Below the pieces are notes generated by a model. It had not been told where the DNA came from, searched no databases, and worked only from the letters and a program-made list of their open reading frames with translations. Shown one piece after another: positions 1 through 8,689 of a stretch of DNA of 38,454 bases (positions within the stretch are counted from its first letter, which is position 1; each line of letters starts with the position of its first letter). This DNA comes from a virus, in IMG/VR virus record IMGVR_UViG_3300046516_000176, positions 1-38,454 of that record; one strand, written 5' to 3'. Both the position numbers and the translations under genes were made by a program.

Positions 1-71
1 CGGCGCTATTCAAGTTCCTCGGCTTTTCGCCTGTCGAGACCACATACGAACGTTGGCTCGGGGAGGGTTAA
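1..71 (+). CDS. GNAT acetyltransferase, C-terminal fragment cut by the window edge
   Basis: The first 71 bases encode the last 23 residues of the GNAT-family acetyltransferase that is complete at 37939-38400. The reading frame begins at base 3 and ends with TAA at 69-71. It is a copy made by cutting a circular molecule, not a second or broken gene. The full-length gene is described at its own entry. Confidence 0.9.
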   Translation, partial: ALFKFLGFSPVETTYERWLGEG

Positions 72-125
72 TCATGGTCGCAGCAGCAGTAGCCGGCGCG
101 GCAGTCGTCGGGGGAGTAGCATCGA
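1..125. repeat. terminal direct repeat, left copy (circular closure)
   Basis: Bases 1-125 match 38330-38454 with five substitutions (at 100, 115, 118, 121 and 125). The copy spans the 3' end of the GNAT gene and the 5' end of the first DNA-ejection gene, so joining the ends gives an uninterrupted gene order. This is what a circular or circularly permuted phage assembly looks like. The substitutions suggest two variants were joined. Confidence 0.9.
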
Positions 126-829
126 GCGCGATGAGTTCAAGCGCATCTAGAAGCGCGGCAAATACGCAATCTGACGCGGCGAAATACTCGGCAGACTTGC
201 AGAACGATCAATGGCAACAGACCCAGCAGAATCTGAAGCCATACATGGATCTGGGCGCGAGCTATATCAATCCGCTCAAGAATGCGCTCGCCAACCCCAT
301 GTTGACACAGCAGTTCAGTGCGCCGACGGAGCAGCAGGCCCAATCGACGCCTGGCTATCAGTTCACCCTGAATCAGGGGCTCAAGTCGGTTCAGAACAGT
401 GCCGCCGCGCGCGGGCTTGGCGTGTCTGGTGCGGCCTTGAAGGGCGCTGCGAGCTACACAACCGGGCTTGCCGATTCGACCTACAACGATGTTTTCAATC
501 GCGCGCTGCAGACGTTCAATACGAACTACAGCAGCGCGGCGAATAATGTCAACCGGCTCGCGGGCATCGTCGGCAGCGGACAGAATGCGGCGGCCACGAA
601 TGGCTCTCTCGGCGCACAAGCGGTCGGCAATATCGGGAACACGCTGACCAGCGGCGCGAATGCCTCGGCGGCCGGAACCATTGGGGCAGCTAACGCCCTG
701 TCCAATGGCCTGAATGGGATCGCCAATGGCGCGACGAGTTACGCGCTGCTCTCGAACAATGCGGGAGCCGCAGCGCCGTCTAGCGCATCAATGGCGGCTG
801 GTAGCAATGGCTACGGCTTCACGGTCTAA
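74..829 (+). CDS. internal virion / DNA-ejection protein 1 (251 aa)
   Basis: Probable podovirus internal virion protein, carried in the head and released with the DNA; equivalent in position to P22 gp7-type ejection proteins. The N-terminus is a long Ala/Gly/Val stretch (residues 1-22) able to insert in or cross a membrane. It is followed by a polar Gln/Asn-rich helix and a body rich in Ala, Asn, Ser and Gly. The stretch around residues 90-170, with GYQFTLNQGL and AARGLGVSGA, is typical of a phage ejection-protein family I recognise by appearance. ATG 74 is chosen over an upstream TTG at 53 because the GGGGAGGG ribosome site sits 6 nt before it and because 53 would overlap the GNAT gene. It is followed directly by two more ejection proteins. 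Confidence 0.75.
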   Translation: MVAAAVAGAAVVGGVASSAMSSSASRSAANTQSDAAKYSADLQNDQWQQTQQNLKPYMDLGASYINPLKNALANPMLTQQFSAPTEQQAQSTPGYQFTLNQGLKSVQNSAAARGLGVSGAALKGAASYTTGLADSTYNDVFNRALQTFNTNYSSAANNVNRLAGIVGSGQNAAATNGSLGAQAVGNIGNTLTSGANASAAGTIGAANALSNGLNGIANGATSYALLSNNAGAAAPSSASMAAGSNGYGFTV

Positions 830-838
830 GGAACGCAT

Positions 839-2341
839 ATGCCACTCGATCCAAGCATCGCATTGAATGCCAATGCTCCGAAGCCTGCCAATCCATTGCA
901 GGAAGCTTTGTCCATCGCGCAGTTCCGCGCACTGAACGCGAGCGGCCAAGCGCAACAGCAGCAGCTTGCCGCGAATCGCGCAACCTCCGCAGCCTACCAG
1001 CAGGCCACCGATCCGACGACCGGCCAGGTGGACAATAACAAGCTCGTCGGCATCCTGTCGCAGAACCCGGATGCGGCCTATAACCTGCCGCAGGTCATTC
1101 AGGGCATCAACGCGCAGAAGCAGCAGCAACAGACGCTTCAGACAGGCGCGCTCGATCAGTCGATGAAGGCGCAATCCGGTTTGCGCCAAGGTCTCGGCAG
1201 CCTTCTGACGAAGCAGGACTTGTCGCCGCAGGACGTGCAGAGCTTCGCCACGACGCAATTGCAGGCAGGCGCGATCACGCCGCAGGTCTACCAGGCCGAA
1301 ATGCAGTCGATGCCGCAGGACCCGCAGCAGCTTCGCCAGTGGGTGTCGCAGCATTACATGTCAGCGCTGTCGGGCGAGACACAGTTGCACGCGATGCTGC
1401 CGCAATACGCGCAGGTCAACACCGGCCCGGCGACAGTCGCGGTCAACCAGAACCCGCTCGCGTTGAGTGGCGGTGTTGGCACGGTCGGCTACACGCTGAA
1501 GAATGGCCTTACGCCGGCCGAAGCTGCTGCACAGGTGCCGGTAATCAATGCGGACGGTTCACAAGGCACCCGCAGCAAGGCAAGCGTGCTTCAGCAGCAA
1601 GGGCTGGGTGGTCTCTTGCCACCAGACGCGCAGGGCGCGGCCGGTAGCGATGGCCGCTATCCGGGGAATGGTGGTGTCGTGCAGACGTCGCCGGCTGCTG
1701 GTGTTGCGGAGGCTACGGCGAAAGCCAATGCGGCCGGCGGAGACCAGTGGGTAGCAGATCAGACATCGAACGCTAATTCGAACACCCGCGTCAACATGCT
1801 CGGCAACGCGCTGAATGCCCTTCAGAACTCGACGACCGGCAACGGTGCCGACAAACTGCAGGCAGTGAAAAGTCTTCTGGTCACGCTCGGCGCCGCGCCG
1901 CAATCGACTGTCGATAGCGTTCAGAACTTCGACGAGGCAAACAAGTACCTCACGCAGTATGCACAGCAGAAGGCGGCCGGCTTCGGCCACGGCACCGACG
2001 CGCAGCTCGCGGCGTCGATCTCGGGCAACGGCAACACGCACATCTCCAATCTGGCGGCGCAGGACGTCGTGAAGGTCAATCTCGCGCTCGAGCGAATGGA
2101 GCAGGCGCGTACCGCCGCATTCCAGCAGCAACTCGACGCGGGAGCGGTGAAGCCGTCTGACTACTCATCGTGGAAATCGAAGTTCGGCTCGACAATGGAT
2201 CCACGCGTTTTCATCGCAGATCAGGTGCCGATTGCCAAGACTCAGGCGATGGTCAAAAGCATGACGCCGCAGCAGCAGGCGACGTTCAAGGCCCAATATA
2301 ACTGGGCCGTCCAGAACGGTTACATCAACGGGCCGCAATGA
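839..2341 (+). CDS. internal virion / DNA-ejection protein 2 (500 aa)
   Basis: Second of three consecutive ejection-type proteins. It has no predicted enzymatic motif. The sequence is Gln- and Ala-rich and mostly helical, with a Gln-rich segment near residues 35-45 and another near 92-98, as is usual for proteins that unfold and pass through the portal. ATG 839 has an AAGGA ribosome site 6 nt upstream. The stop codon overlaps the next gene's start (ATGA at 2338-2341), so the two are translationally coupled. Assignment rests on composition, length and position between a gp7-like protein and a transglycosylase-bearing virion protein; a P22 gp20-like role is inference. Confidence 0.65.
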   Translation: MPLDPSIALNANAPKPANPLQEALSIAQFRALNASGQAQQQQLAANRATSAAYQQATDPTTGQVDNNKLVGILSQNPDAAYNLPQVIQGINAQKQQQQTLQTGALDQSMKAQSGLRQGLGSLLTKQDLSPQDVQSFATTQLQAGAITPQVYQAEMQSMPQDPQQLRQWVSQHYMSALSGETQLHAMLPQYAQVNTGPATVAVNQNPLALSGGVGTVGYTLKNGLTPAEAAAQVPVINADGSQGTRSKASVLQQQGLGGLLPPDAQGAAGSDGRYPGNGGVVQTSPAAGVAEATAKANAAGGDQWVADQTSNANSNTRVNMLGNALNALQNSTTGNGADKLQAVKSLLVTLGAAPQSTVDSVQNFDEANKYLTQYAQQKAAGFGHGTDAQLAASISGNGNTHISNLAAQDVVKVNLALERMEQARTAAFQQQLDAGAVKPSDYSSWKSKFGSTMDPRVFIADQVPIAKTQAMVKSMTPQQQATFKAQYNWAVQNGYINGPQ

Positions 2342-5049
2342 TGGCTGATTACAGCGCACTCCTTGACGAAGCGGGACGCACGTATAACGTCGACCCGAAG
2401 CTGTTGAGCCTGATGCTCACTCGCGAAAGCTCGGGCGCGCCGGGCGCGGTGTCGCCCAAGGGCGCCACTGGTCTGATGCAACTGATGCCGGCTACCGCGA
2501 AAGCGATGGGGGTTACTGACATCACTGACCCGCGCCAGAACATCATGGGCGGCGCCAAATACATGTCGCAACTTCTGGATAAGTACGGCGACGTCAAGAC
2601 GGCACTCGCGGCGTACAACGCAGGACCGGGCGCGGTCGATAAGGCGGGCGGCATCCCGAACTTCCCCGAGACGCAAAAGTATTCCTCCACGATCTCGAAT
2701 CAGTATCAGGGCGCGGCGCCGGCGAATCTCCCCGGCCTTCCGCCGACTGTGGCCGCGCAGAACGCTCCCGCTGGCGATCCGTTCAGCAAGCTCATGGCAT
2801 CGGCCGCGCCGTCGAGCGCGGCGCCGGCATCAGCCGATACAGCTGCAGCAGACCCATTCAGCAAGATGATGGCGGCGCAGCCCGCGAGTCAGCCGGCGCA
2901 GCCCGCGCAAGCTGCCACACAACCGGCCGCGCAGAAGCCTGCCCCATGGTCGCTCGGCAATATGGCCGGCGCTGCGCTCGAGCCGCTCGCCACGCTCGCC
3001 ACTGGCGCAATCGCGACTCCAGTCAGCACGGTAGCGCGCATCGGCGCCGCCGCGCTTCCTGGCGTCTCGTTCGACCGCGCCAAGCAGATCGGCGAGTCGG
3101 TACAGAACGCGCTGACCTATCATCCGCAGACGGCCGGCGGCCAGCAGGCCAATGCCGATATCGGGCGAACTGTCCAGAATGCGCTCTCGCCGATCGCGAA
3201 CAGCGCGCCGGTCAAGGCATTGACGAACGCCTACGACCAGAACTTCGTGAGCAACCAGTTGCCGCTTATGGGGACGATCAATGATCTGATCCCGAGCACG
3301 ACAGCGCAGATTGTCGCGCCGGAGCTCGCCGGCCGCGTGAATGGGCTCGTCAAGTCCATTGGACGCGCCGATGTGCCCACGCCGACGCCGGGCAGCGTTG
3401 AACTCGCCAACCGCGGCGTTGGCCCGGTTCCGCAAGGGCTTCAGCCCGCGCCGGTTGGGCGCCTTCCGGTCGCGCCGGCCGCTAATGACCTGTCGGCGAT
3501 CCTGAAAGCGGATCAGCCTGTCACGGCGCCGCAGCCTGCCGCGACCATTGCGCGCGCGCCGGCGGCGAATGACGCAGTCGGTATCAACCGTGCAGCGGTC
3601 AATGACGCGATGGGAGGGCGCCCAGATCTGCCACAGGCGCCTCCTACGCAGGTCGTCGGCAAGGGAGCGGCTGCGAATGACGCCAGCACTGCCGCGCCGG
3701 CCGCCGCCGCTCCTGCTCCTGTCCCTGCCGAAGTGCCGAAATTCGATGACTCGGCGCCGTCGACGGTCAAGGCATCGCTCGCTCCTGATCAGCAGCAGAA
3801 GAACCTGGACCTGATGCGCGAGGTAGGACTGACCGAGACGCGGCCCAGCGCGATCTCCGGCGACAAGTTCTCTGCCGGCAATGAGTACCAACTTGCGAAG
3901 ACCGACACGCCGCAAGGTGAAGTGCTGCGCGCGCAGTTCGACAAGGAGCGCGCCGCGTTGCAGAACTACGCGCAGCAGATCTCGCAGGACACCGGCGCGC
4001 GCGGCGCATCGCCCGAGGAAGTCGGGCAGATCGTTCGCCAGCCTTTGCGCGACCTGAACGACTATTACGACAACGCGGTGAGTAGCGTCTATCAGGCGGC
4101 GGACCAGCGCGCGGGCGGCATCGCCGGTATCGATGCGGATGCATTCAAGTCGATGATGGACACCAAATCGAACTTCGCCGGCAAGTCTGAAAACGGCGCG
4201 CTCGGCCGCGGCATCAACGCCTATCTGAAAGAGCAAGGCATCCGCAACGCAGACGGCACATTCAACCCGATGAACGCGAAGCAGGCCGAAGGCGTGCGCC
4301 AGTACATCAACAGCCAGTGGTCTCCGCAGAACTCGGGGCTCATCGGAAAGATCAAGGAATCGCTCGATACGGACGTCGCGAAGTCGGCCGGCGATGACGT
4401 CTACGCGCAGGCGCGCGCGCTGCATGCGGAGCGCAAGAACGTGCTCGACAACCCGAACGGCATTTCCTCGCTGCTGAACGAGCAGGGACCGGGGGGGATC
4501 AACCAGGCTGTTCCTGACGAGAAGATCGGCCAGAAACTGACCTCGATGCCGGTCGGCCAGCTTCGCCATATCGTCGAGACTTTGAAGAATGTGCCGGAAC
4601 CGTTGCAGTCGGGCGCTCAGCAGGCCCTTGCAGAAATGAAGGGCATCTTTGCGGACGCAGTGAGCAATGCGGGGCAGGGCGCCGAATGGAACGCCGCCAA
4701 GGTCACGAAGCAGCTGAATGCGCAGCGCTCGCGCATGGGACTGCTGTTCGACGATGCGGAAATGAGCCGGTTTCGCACGCTGAACGACGCGGGGCATGTG
4801 CTGCAGAAGCCGACGGCCTATCCCGGCGCGGCGGCGCAGGGGCATAACCTGCTGCAAAAGGCGGTCATCTTTGGCCCGGCTGCGGCGACGGCCGGCACGA
4901 TGTCGGCTCTTTTCGGGCCGCTCGGCGCTGCAGCAGCGGGGCCGGCCGGAACGGTCCTCACCAGAAAAGCCACCGAGTTCGTCAACCGGCGCGCGGCCAA
5001 CAAGCTATCTGAATCGCTGTCCAATCCACGTGTCGACTGGGAGAAGTAA
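2338..5049 (+). CDS. virion-associated lytic transglycosylase / ejection protein 3 (903 aa)
   Basis: Large internal virion protein with an N-terminal SLT (soluble lytic transglycosylase) domain, expected to cut peptidoglycan locally during DNA entry. The domain spans roughly residues 5-125: RESSG carries the catalytic Glu30, GLMQLMP is at 45-51 and AYNAGPGAV at about 91-99, the three classical SLT motifs. Residues about 140-460 are Pro/Ala-rich linker with repeated AAND motifs. The remainder is helical, with a hydrophobic Gly/Ala stretch near 835-870 that could enter a membrane. The start overlaps the previous stop by 4 bp; a second ATG at 2341 is possible. The last 45 bp overlap a small gene on the other strand. 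Confidence 0.85.
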   Translation: MMADYSALLDEAGRTYNVDPKLLSLMLTRESSGAPGAVSPKGATGLMQLMPATAKAMGVTDITDPRQNIMGGAKYMSQLLDKYGDVKTALAAYNAGPGAVDKAGGIPNFPETQKYSSTISNQYQGAAPANLPGLPPTVAAQNAPAGDPFSKLMASAAPSSAAPASADTAAADPFSKMMAAQPASQPAQPAQAATQPAAQKPAPWSLGNMAGAALEPLATLATGAIATPVSTVARIGAAALPGVSFDRAKQIGESVQNALTYHPQTAGGQQANADIGRTVQNALSPIANSAPVKALTNAYDQNFVSNQLPLMGTINDLIPSTTAQIVAPELAGRVNGLVKSIGRADVPTPTPGSVELANRGVGPVPQGLQPAPVGRLPVAPAANDLSAILKADQPVTAPQPAATIARAPAANDAVGINRAAVNDAMGGRPDLPQAPPTQVVGKGAAANDASTAAPAAAAPAPVPAEVPKFDDSAPSTVKASLAPDQQQKNLDLMREVGLTETRPSAISGDKFSAGNEYQLAKTDTPQGEVLRAQFDKERAALQNYAQQISQDTGARGASPEEVGQIVRQPLRDLNDYYDNAVSSVYQAADQRAGGIAGIDADAFKSMMDTKSNFAGKSENGALGRGINAYLKEQGIRNADGTFNPMNAKQAEGVRQYINSQWSPQNSGLIGKIKESLDTDVAKSAGDDVYAQARALHAERKNVLDNPNGISSLLNEQGPGGINQAVPDEKIGQKLTSMPVGQLRHIVETLKNVPEPLQSGAQQALAEMKGIFADAVSNAGQGAEWNAAKVTKQLNAQRSRMGLLFDDAEMSRFRTLNDAGHVLQKPTAYPGAAAQGHNLLQKAVIFGPAAATAGTMSALFGPLGAAAAGPAGTVLTRKATEFVNRRAANKLSESLSNPRVDWEK

Positions 5050-5205
5050 CGGAAAAAACAGGCGCAACAGCCAGCCTGATTGATGCGGAGGTTGCCACAC
5101 TCGAGCGGTTTTCAGTTTCTGCTCATCGATAGCGAATGCTGTCCCGCGCTTTCTGGCGCCAAACACCGCAATGACGTTGCCGTGAACGTCTAGCACTTCG
5201 AACAT
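5005..5205 (-). CDS. small antisense-oriented protein, possible moron (66 aa)
   Basis: Only gene on the minus strand inside the late region. ATG 5205 has GGAG 6 nt upstream (a TTG at 5217 is also in frame but lacks a ribosome site). The N-terminus is a soluble beta-like segment (MFEVLDVHGNVIAVFGARKR); the C-terminus carries a hydrophobic run (WLLRLFFPLLLP). The last 45 bp lie antisense to the end of the transglycosylase gene. A TATAAT box on the same strand lies 36 nt upstream, and both late-strand terminators sit just beyond its start. This layout fits an independently expressed moron. I do not recognise a family, and part of the C-terminus could be an accident of the overlap. Confidence 0.5.
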   Translation of the reverse strand: MFEVLDVHGNVIAVFGARKRGTAFAIDEQKLKTARVWQPPHQSGWLLRLFFPLLLPVDTWIGQRFR

Positions 5206-5215
5206 GCTGTTCTCC

Positions 5216-5239
5216 AAGCCCTCCCCGTGAGGGCTTTTT
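5216..5239 (+). terminator. rho-independent terminator 1 after the ejection genes
   Basis: Perfect 8-bp stem AAGCCCTC/GAGGGCTT (5216-5223 with 5229-5236), a 5-nt loop and a run of T. On the minus strand the same hairpin would lie in the leader of the small antisense gene, just before its ribosome site. Confidence 0.8.
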
Positions 5240-5240
5240 C

Positions 5241-5246
5241 ATTATA
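5241..5246 (-). promoter_or_regulatory. candidate -10 box for the small antisense gene
   Basis: ATTATA on the plus strand reads TATAAT on the minus strand, a perfect -10 hexamer. It lies between the two hairpins and 36 nt upstream of ATG 5205. No good -35 is present at 16-18 bp; the upstream side is the A-run and stem of terminator 2. Confidence 0.35.
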
Positions 5247-5247
5247 G

Positions 5248-5270
5248 GCCCGCCAATGAGCGGGCTTTTT
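5248..5270 (+). terminator. rho-independent terminator 2, tandem with the first
   Basis: Perfect 6-bp stem GCCCGC/GCGGGC (5248-5253 with 5260-5265), a 6-nt loop and TTTTT. Together with terminator 1 it separates the ejection genes from the tailspike gene, which begins 15 nt later. Confidence 0.8.
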
Positions 5271-5284
5271 CGTTTGAGGCCCAC

Positions 5285-7462
5285 ATGCAAATCATCCCGA
5301 ACGCGAAGGCGCAGTTCATCGATCAGAACGGGCTCCCCCTCGCGAGCGGCACCGTCGGTTTTTATTTCCCCGGCACGCTGAACCCGAAGCCCACGTATCA
5401 GGACGCGGCAGGGACCATCGCCAACACGAATCCGGTGGCGCTCGATAGTCGCGGGCAGGCGCTTATCTGGGGATCGGGCGTCTATCGGCAGATAGTCAAG
5501 GATGCATCCGGCGTCACGATCTGGGATCAGGTCACGGAAGATTCGAACGCGGGCCTGACCGGCAATATCACCGATGCGAAGTTTGTCTCCGGCACCGACT
5601 TTATTCCCGGCACAACGAACTCTCTCACCCTCCCGGTCGCGCCTGCATCAGTCTCAAATATGTGGGTGCACTTCGACGCGGCATATCAGGCCGACGACCA
5701 GATTGCATCGCTGGCTGGAACGGTGCTGACGTTCAATAATCCGATTCCTGTTGGCGTGCAGGAGGTCAACATCAAGATCGGCACGACGATTGCCATAGGC
5801 ACGCCCGGCGCCGGGACGGTCACTGATGCCTCTGTCGCGCTCGGGACGAAACTGTTCAACCGCCTGAACGACTTTATCGATCTGCGCGACAAGGGCTGCA
5901 AATGCGATGGCGTCACCGACGACACTGCAGCATTGCAGATGGCCGTAACGTCGATCGGCTCGACGGGAGCGACGCTGATCATTCCGGGTCCGACGCTCAT
6001 CTCAGGAAATATCACCTTCGGCGCGAATACCGTCCTGTGGCCACTAAACGGCGGCTACCTGGTCGGCAAGGTGGGAACTGAAGTCGTTACGGTGCAACAG
6101 ACACCATTCGCGGGTCCGATTGCTCTGTTCAAGACCTGCGCGCCGATCGCGACACGTGCGATGACGGTCTTCCCGGAGTGGTTCGGGGCAGCCCAGGCAG
6201 ACACATCCACCGATAGCGGCGTGGCGATCACTGCCGCGTACGCGTTCTTGAAAAACACGCTCGGCGTGATCAGGTTGCAGGGCGGATCCTACTATCACAA
6301 AACTACCATCGTGGCGCTTGGCGGCATCACGCTTGAGGGAGCCGGCCAGAACAATACGAAGCTGATTAACAATGCGTCCACCGCGACAGTGGATGGCATT
6401 CACTGCTACGGCACGTCAGCCGCACCGATTACGTGCGCCATGTTCCGTGACTTCAGCATGTACTGCTCGACTCCGAGCACGGGATCGTTCGGTGTCGATA
6501 TCCAGTACTGCACGTTCGCGAAACTCGAAAACATGCAGATCGGAGACTATCTGTATGGCTTCCATCAGTTGCAGTCGCCGAATGCGATTTTGCGCAACAC
6601 GATCATGACCTATCAGGGCACGACGCCCGGCTTTATAGGATATGTCCTCGATGGAGGCACAGCAGCGCCCGGAAATCAGTCAAGCGTCTACGATCACTGC
6701 TGGTATCAGGGTCCGCTCAACATTAGCGCGGCCGCCGCAGTCGGGAGCATCGGTTTTCGCTTCAACGGCGTCTACATGTCCGACATGGAGTTCATCAACC
6801 CGCAGGGCACACAGACCGCCTACGGGATGAACTTCGATTTTTCGACCGCGCAGTACGCGGAAGATATTCTTGTTCAGAACCCTGTTCTCGATCAGTTCAA
6901 CGTGCAGGGCATCTTGGTCAACAACCTCCCAGCCGCAGGCGTGCTGACCATCATCGGCGGCTGGATCAATCCGATCACGACGTCTGCCGGTACGCAGACT
7001 TGGGACATCTACCTGAGTTCATGCCTAGGCGCGGTCACCATCAACGGTATCGAGCTGGTTGCCGATGCGAACACGCCTCGCTCGACGGGCATCTACGCGC
7101 AAAACTGTTCCGCGCTCGTTGTGACGGGTGGGTGCCAGATCAAAAACCACAACATTGGCGTCAATCTTGTTTCGTGCAGCTTCAGCCAGATCAGCGGCAA
7201 CCACTTCAGAAACGATACGACTGCCGCAACCTTTTTTATCAGCGGCACAGGCGACGCCCGCTCGATGGTGACGGCCAACACCTTTACCGGAAACGCGAAT
7301 ACCGGAGTTGGATTCGACACAACGTCTTCCAGTTCGGGAGTTGTTGCCAACACATTCGACGTGCTGCACATCGCCACCCGTGTAAGCAACAACTCGACGT
7401 CAGGCGGAGGCATCCCAGTAGGCGGAACGGACGGCAGCACCGGTCTGAACAGCGGTTTCTAA
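5285..7462 (+). CDS. tailspike / receptor-binding protein with beta-helix (725 aa)
   Basis: Probable tailspike that binds and may cleave a surface polysaccharide. Residues 1-90 resemble the head-binding domain of P22-type tailspikes (NAKAQFIDQNGLPLASGTV, then GVYRQIVKDASG). Residues 101-166 form a small beta domain that is also found in the 167-aa protein encoded at 36521-37024. From about residue 190 a pectate-lyase-like right-handed beta-helix starts (DKGCKCDGVTDDTAALQMAV) and continues to about 710, with the short periodic strand pattern of that fold. No catalytic pair can be assigned by eye. ATG 5285 has GAGG 5 nt upstream. The spike lies directly before the lysis genes. Confidence 0.85.
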   Translation: MQIIPNAKAQFIDQNGLPLASGTVGFYFPGTLNPKPTYQDAAGTIANTNPVALDSRGQALIWGSGVYRQIVKDASGVTIWDQVTEDSNAGLTGNITDAKFVSGTDFIPGTTNSLTLPVAPASVSNMWVHFDAAYQADDQIASLAGTVLTFNNPIPVGVQEVNIKIGTTIAIGTPGAGTVTDASVALGTKLFNRLNDFIDLRDKGCKCDGVTDDTAALQMAVTSIGSTGATLIIPGPTLISGNITFGANTVLWPLNGGYLVGKVGTEVVTVQQTPFAGPIALFKTCAPIATRAMTVFPEWFGAAQADTSTDSGVAITAAYAFLKNTLGVIRLQGGSYYHKTTIVALGGITLEGAGQNNTKLINNASTATVDGIHCYGTSAAPITCAMFRDFSMYCSTPSTGSFGVDIQYCTFAKLENMQIGDYLYGFHQLQSPNAILRNTIMTYQGTTPGFIGYVLDGGTAAPGNQSSVYDHCWYQGPLNISAAAAVGSIGFRFNGVYMSDMEFINPQGTQTAYGMNFDFSTAQYAEDILVQNPVLDQFNVQGILVNNLPAAGVLTIIGGWINPITTSAGTQTWDIYLSSCLGAVTINGIELVADANTPRSTGIYAQNCSALVVTGGCQIKNHNIGVNLVSCSFSQISGNHFRNDTTAATFFISGTGDARSMVTANTFTGNANTGVGFDTTSSSSGVVANTFDVLHIATRVSNNSTSGGGIPVGGTDGSTGLNSGF

Positions 7463-7482
7463 AAATGCAAAACGGGGTGTCT

Positions 7483-7650
7483 ATGAAAGACGCAATGGCA
7501 AGTGCTGCAAAGACGGCGCCTCCTGTTGGCGCGAATTACTGGCTATGGCTGACGGGCCACGACATCAACTGGTGGGTGGCGATTTTCACTATCGCGTACA
7601 TATGCCTTCAAGGCTACTTCCTGATCAGGAATAAGGGGCAGCGAGCATGA
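7483..7650 (+). CDS. T7-type (class II) holin (55 aa)
   Basis: Small inner-membrane protein that should permeabilise the membrane and release the endolysin. It has a short N-terminus with the PPVGANYW segment, a hydrophobic membrane span at about residues 28-48 (INWWVAIFTIAYICLQGYFL) and a positively charged tail (RNKGQRA). That is the pattern of the T7 gp17.5 holin family. ATG 7483 has GGGG 5 nt upstream. An in-frame ATG at 7465 would add six residues but has no ribosome site; a dual-start arrangement cannot be excluded. It overlaps the endolysin start by 4 bp. Confidence 0.8.
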   Translation: MKDAMASAAKTAPPVGANYWLWLTGHDINWWVAIFTIAYICLQGYFLIRNKGQRA

Positions 7651-8129
7651 GCAGCTTCGATGATGCATTCACGGCCCTGATCGGAAATGAGGGCGGATAT
7701 TCAAACAATCCGGCTGACCCTGGCGGTGAAACCATGTGGGGCATAACCGAGCGCGTCGCGCGCGGATGGGGCTATACCGGCGACATGAAGGATTTGCCAC
7801 TCGATACCGCCAAGGCCATAGCTAAGAAGCTCTACTGGGACCCGTACCAGTGTGACCAGTTCGACCCGCGCATTGGGTTCCAGGTCTTCGATGCTGCGTA
7901 CAACGGTGGCCGTCCTGCTCAATGGCTTCAGCAGGCGGCCGGCGTCAAGGCTGACGGTGTGATCGGCTCTATCACCATCGCAGCAGTGCGCGCGGCCGAT
8001 CCGATGAAGATCATCATGCGCTTCGACGCCTACCGGCTGCAATACCTGGGCAACCTTCCCACATGGCCCACATTCAGCCACGGATGGGCTAATCGCATCG
8101 CAAGCAACTTGATTCGAGGTGCAGCATGA
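7647..8129 (+). CDS. endolysin, GH108 N-acetylmuramidase (160 aa)
   Basis: Peptidoglycan-degrading lysis enzyme. The N-terminal half is a glycosyl hydrolase family 108 domain with the hallmark EGGYSNNPADPGG followed by TMWGIT; Glu15 is the expected catalytic acid. The C-terminal half (about 90-155, GVKADGVIGSIT) matches the type-3 peptidoglycan-binding domain usually fused to GH108. No signal peptide or signal-anchor is present, so export depends on the holin. Start overlaps the holin stop and its stop overlaps the next start (ATGA at both), so the lysis genes are translationally coupled. Length is normal for the family. Confidence 0.92.
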   Translation: MSSFDDAFTALIGNEGGYSNNPADPGGETMWGITERVARGWGYTGDMKDLPLDTAKAIAKKLYWDPYQCDQFDPRIGFQVFDAAYNGGRPAQWLQQAAGVKADGVIGSITIAAVRAADPMKIIMRFDAYRLQYLGNLPTWPTFSHGWANRIASNLIRGAA

Positions 8130-8689
8130 GCGCATGGACATCCGCACTGAACGTCGTCAAGACGCTTGCTCCGACCATTGGCACTGCGCTTGGAGGGCCG
8201 CTAGTTGGCGGTGCTATAACGGCCCTCGAAAGTGTGTTCGGAATCACGCCAGAGCCGAGCGCATCGACCGATGACCGACAGGCCACACTCGCCGCAGCGA
8301 TCAGCGGCGCCACTCCCGAGCAGCTCGCAGCGATGCGCGCGAAGGATCAGGATTACGCGCTCGCCATGGCCCAAGCAGGTTTCAAGAATACCGAAACCCT
8401 GGCCTCTCTCGCAGTCGAGGACCGGGCCAGCGCGCGAGCCATGCAGATCAGCACCAAGAGTCTGACTGCGCCGTTCCTCGCTCTGTTCGTGACCCTTGGG
8501 TTCTTCGGCGTGCTGTCCGTGATGATGTTCTATCCGCTTCCGCAGGCGACGCATGATGCACTGATGCTGATGCTTGGCTCGCTCGGCACCGCATGGGTAA
8601 GCATCATTGCTTACTACTTCGGCAGTAGCCAATCGAGCGACAGGAAAACCGAGCTGCTTGCTCAATCGACTCCGGGGGCTTCCCAATGA
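8126..8689 (+). CDS. second lysis-cassette membrane protein, holin-like (187 aa)
   Basis: Membrane protein in the lysis cassette. The N-terminal 110 residues are amphipathic, Ala-rich and contain a hydrophobic Gly/Val stretch at about 14-38. Two clear transmembrane segments follow at about 114-134 and 145-165. The end reads YYFGSSQSSDRKTELL, a motif I associate with phage and GTA-type holins with C-terminal membrane hairpins. It may be a second holin, an antiholin, or a spanin-like accessory; no spanin lipobox or signal peptide is seen. It overlaps its neighbours by 4 bp on both sides. Confidence 0.65.
   Translation: MSAWTSALNVVKTLAPTIGTALGGPLVGGAITALESVFGITPEPSASTDDRQATLAAAISGATPEQLAAMRAKDQDYALAMAQAGFKNTETLASLAVEDRASARAMQISTKSLTAPFLALFVTLGFFGVLSVMMFYPLPQATHDALMLMLGSLGTAWVSIIAYYFGSSQSSDRKTELLAQSTPGASQ

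Noticed and set aside
2830-4857. 675-codon open frame on the minus strand across the transglycosylase gene
   Set aside because: Arg-rich composition and location opposite a clearly coding GC-rich gene mark it as a mirror of codon bias.
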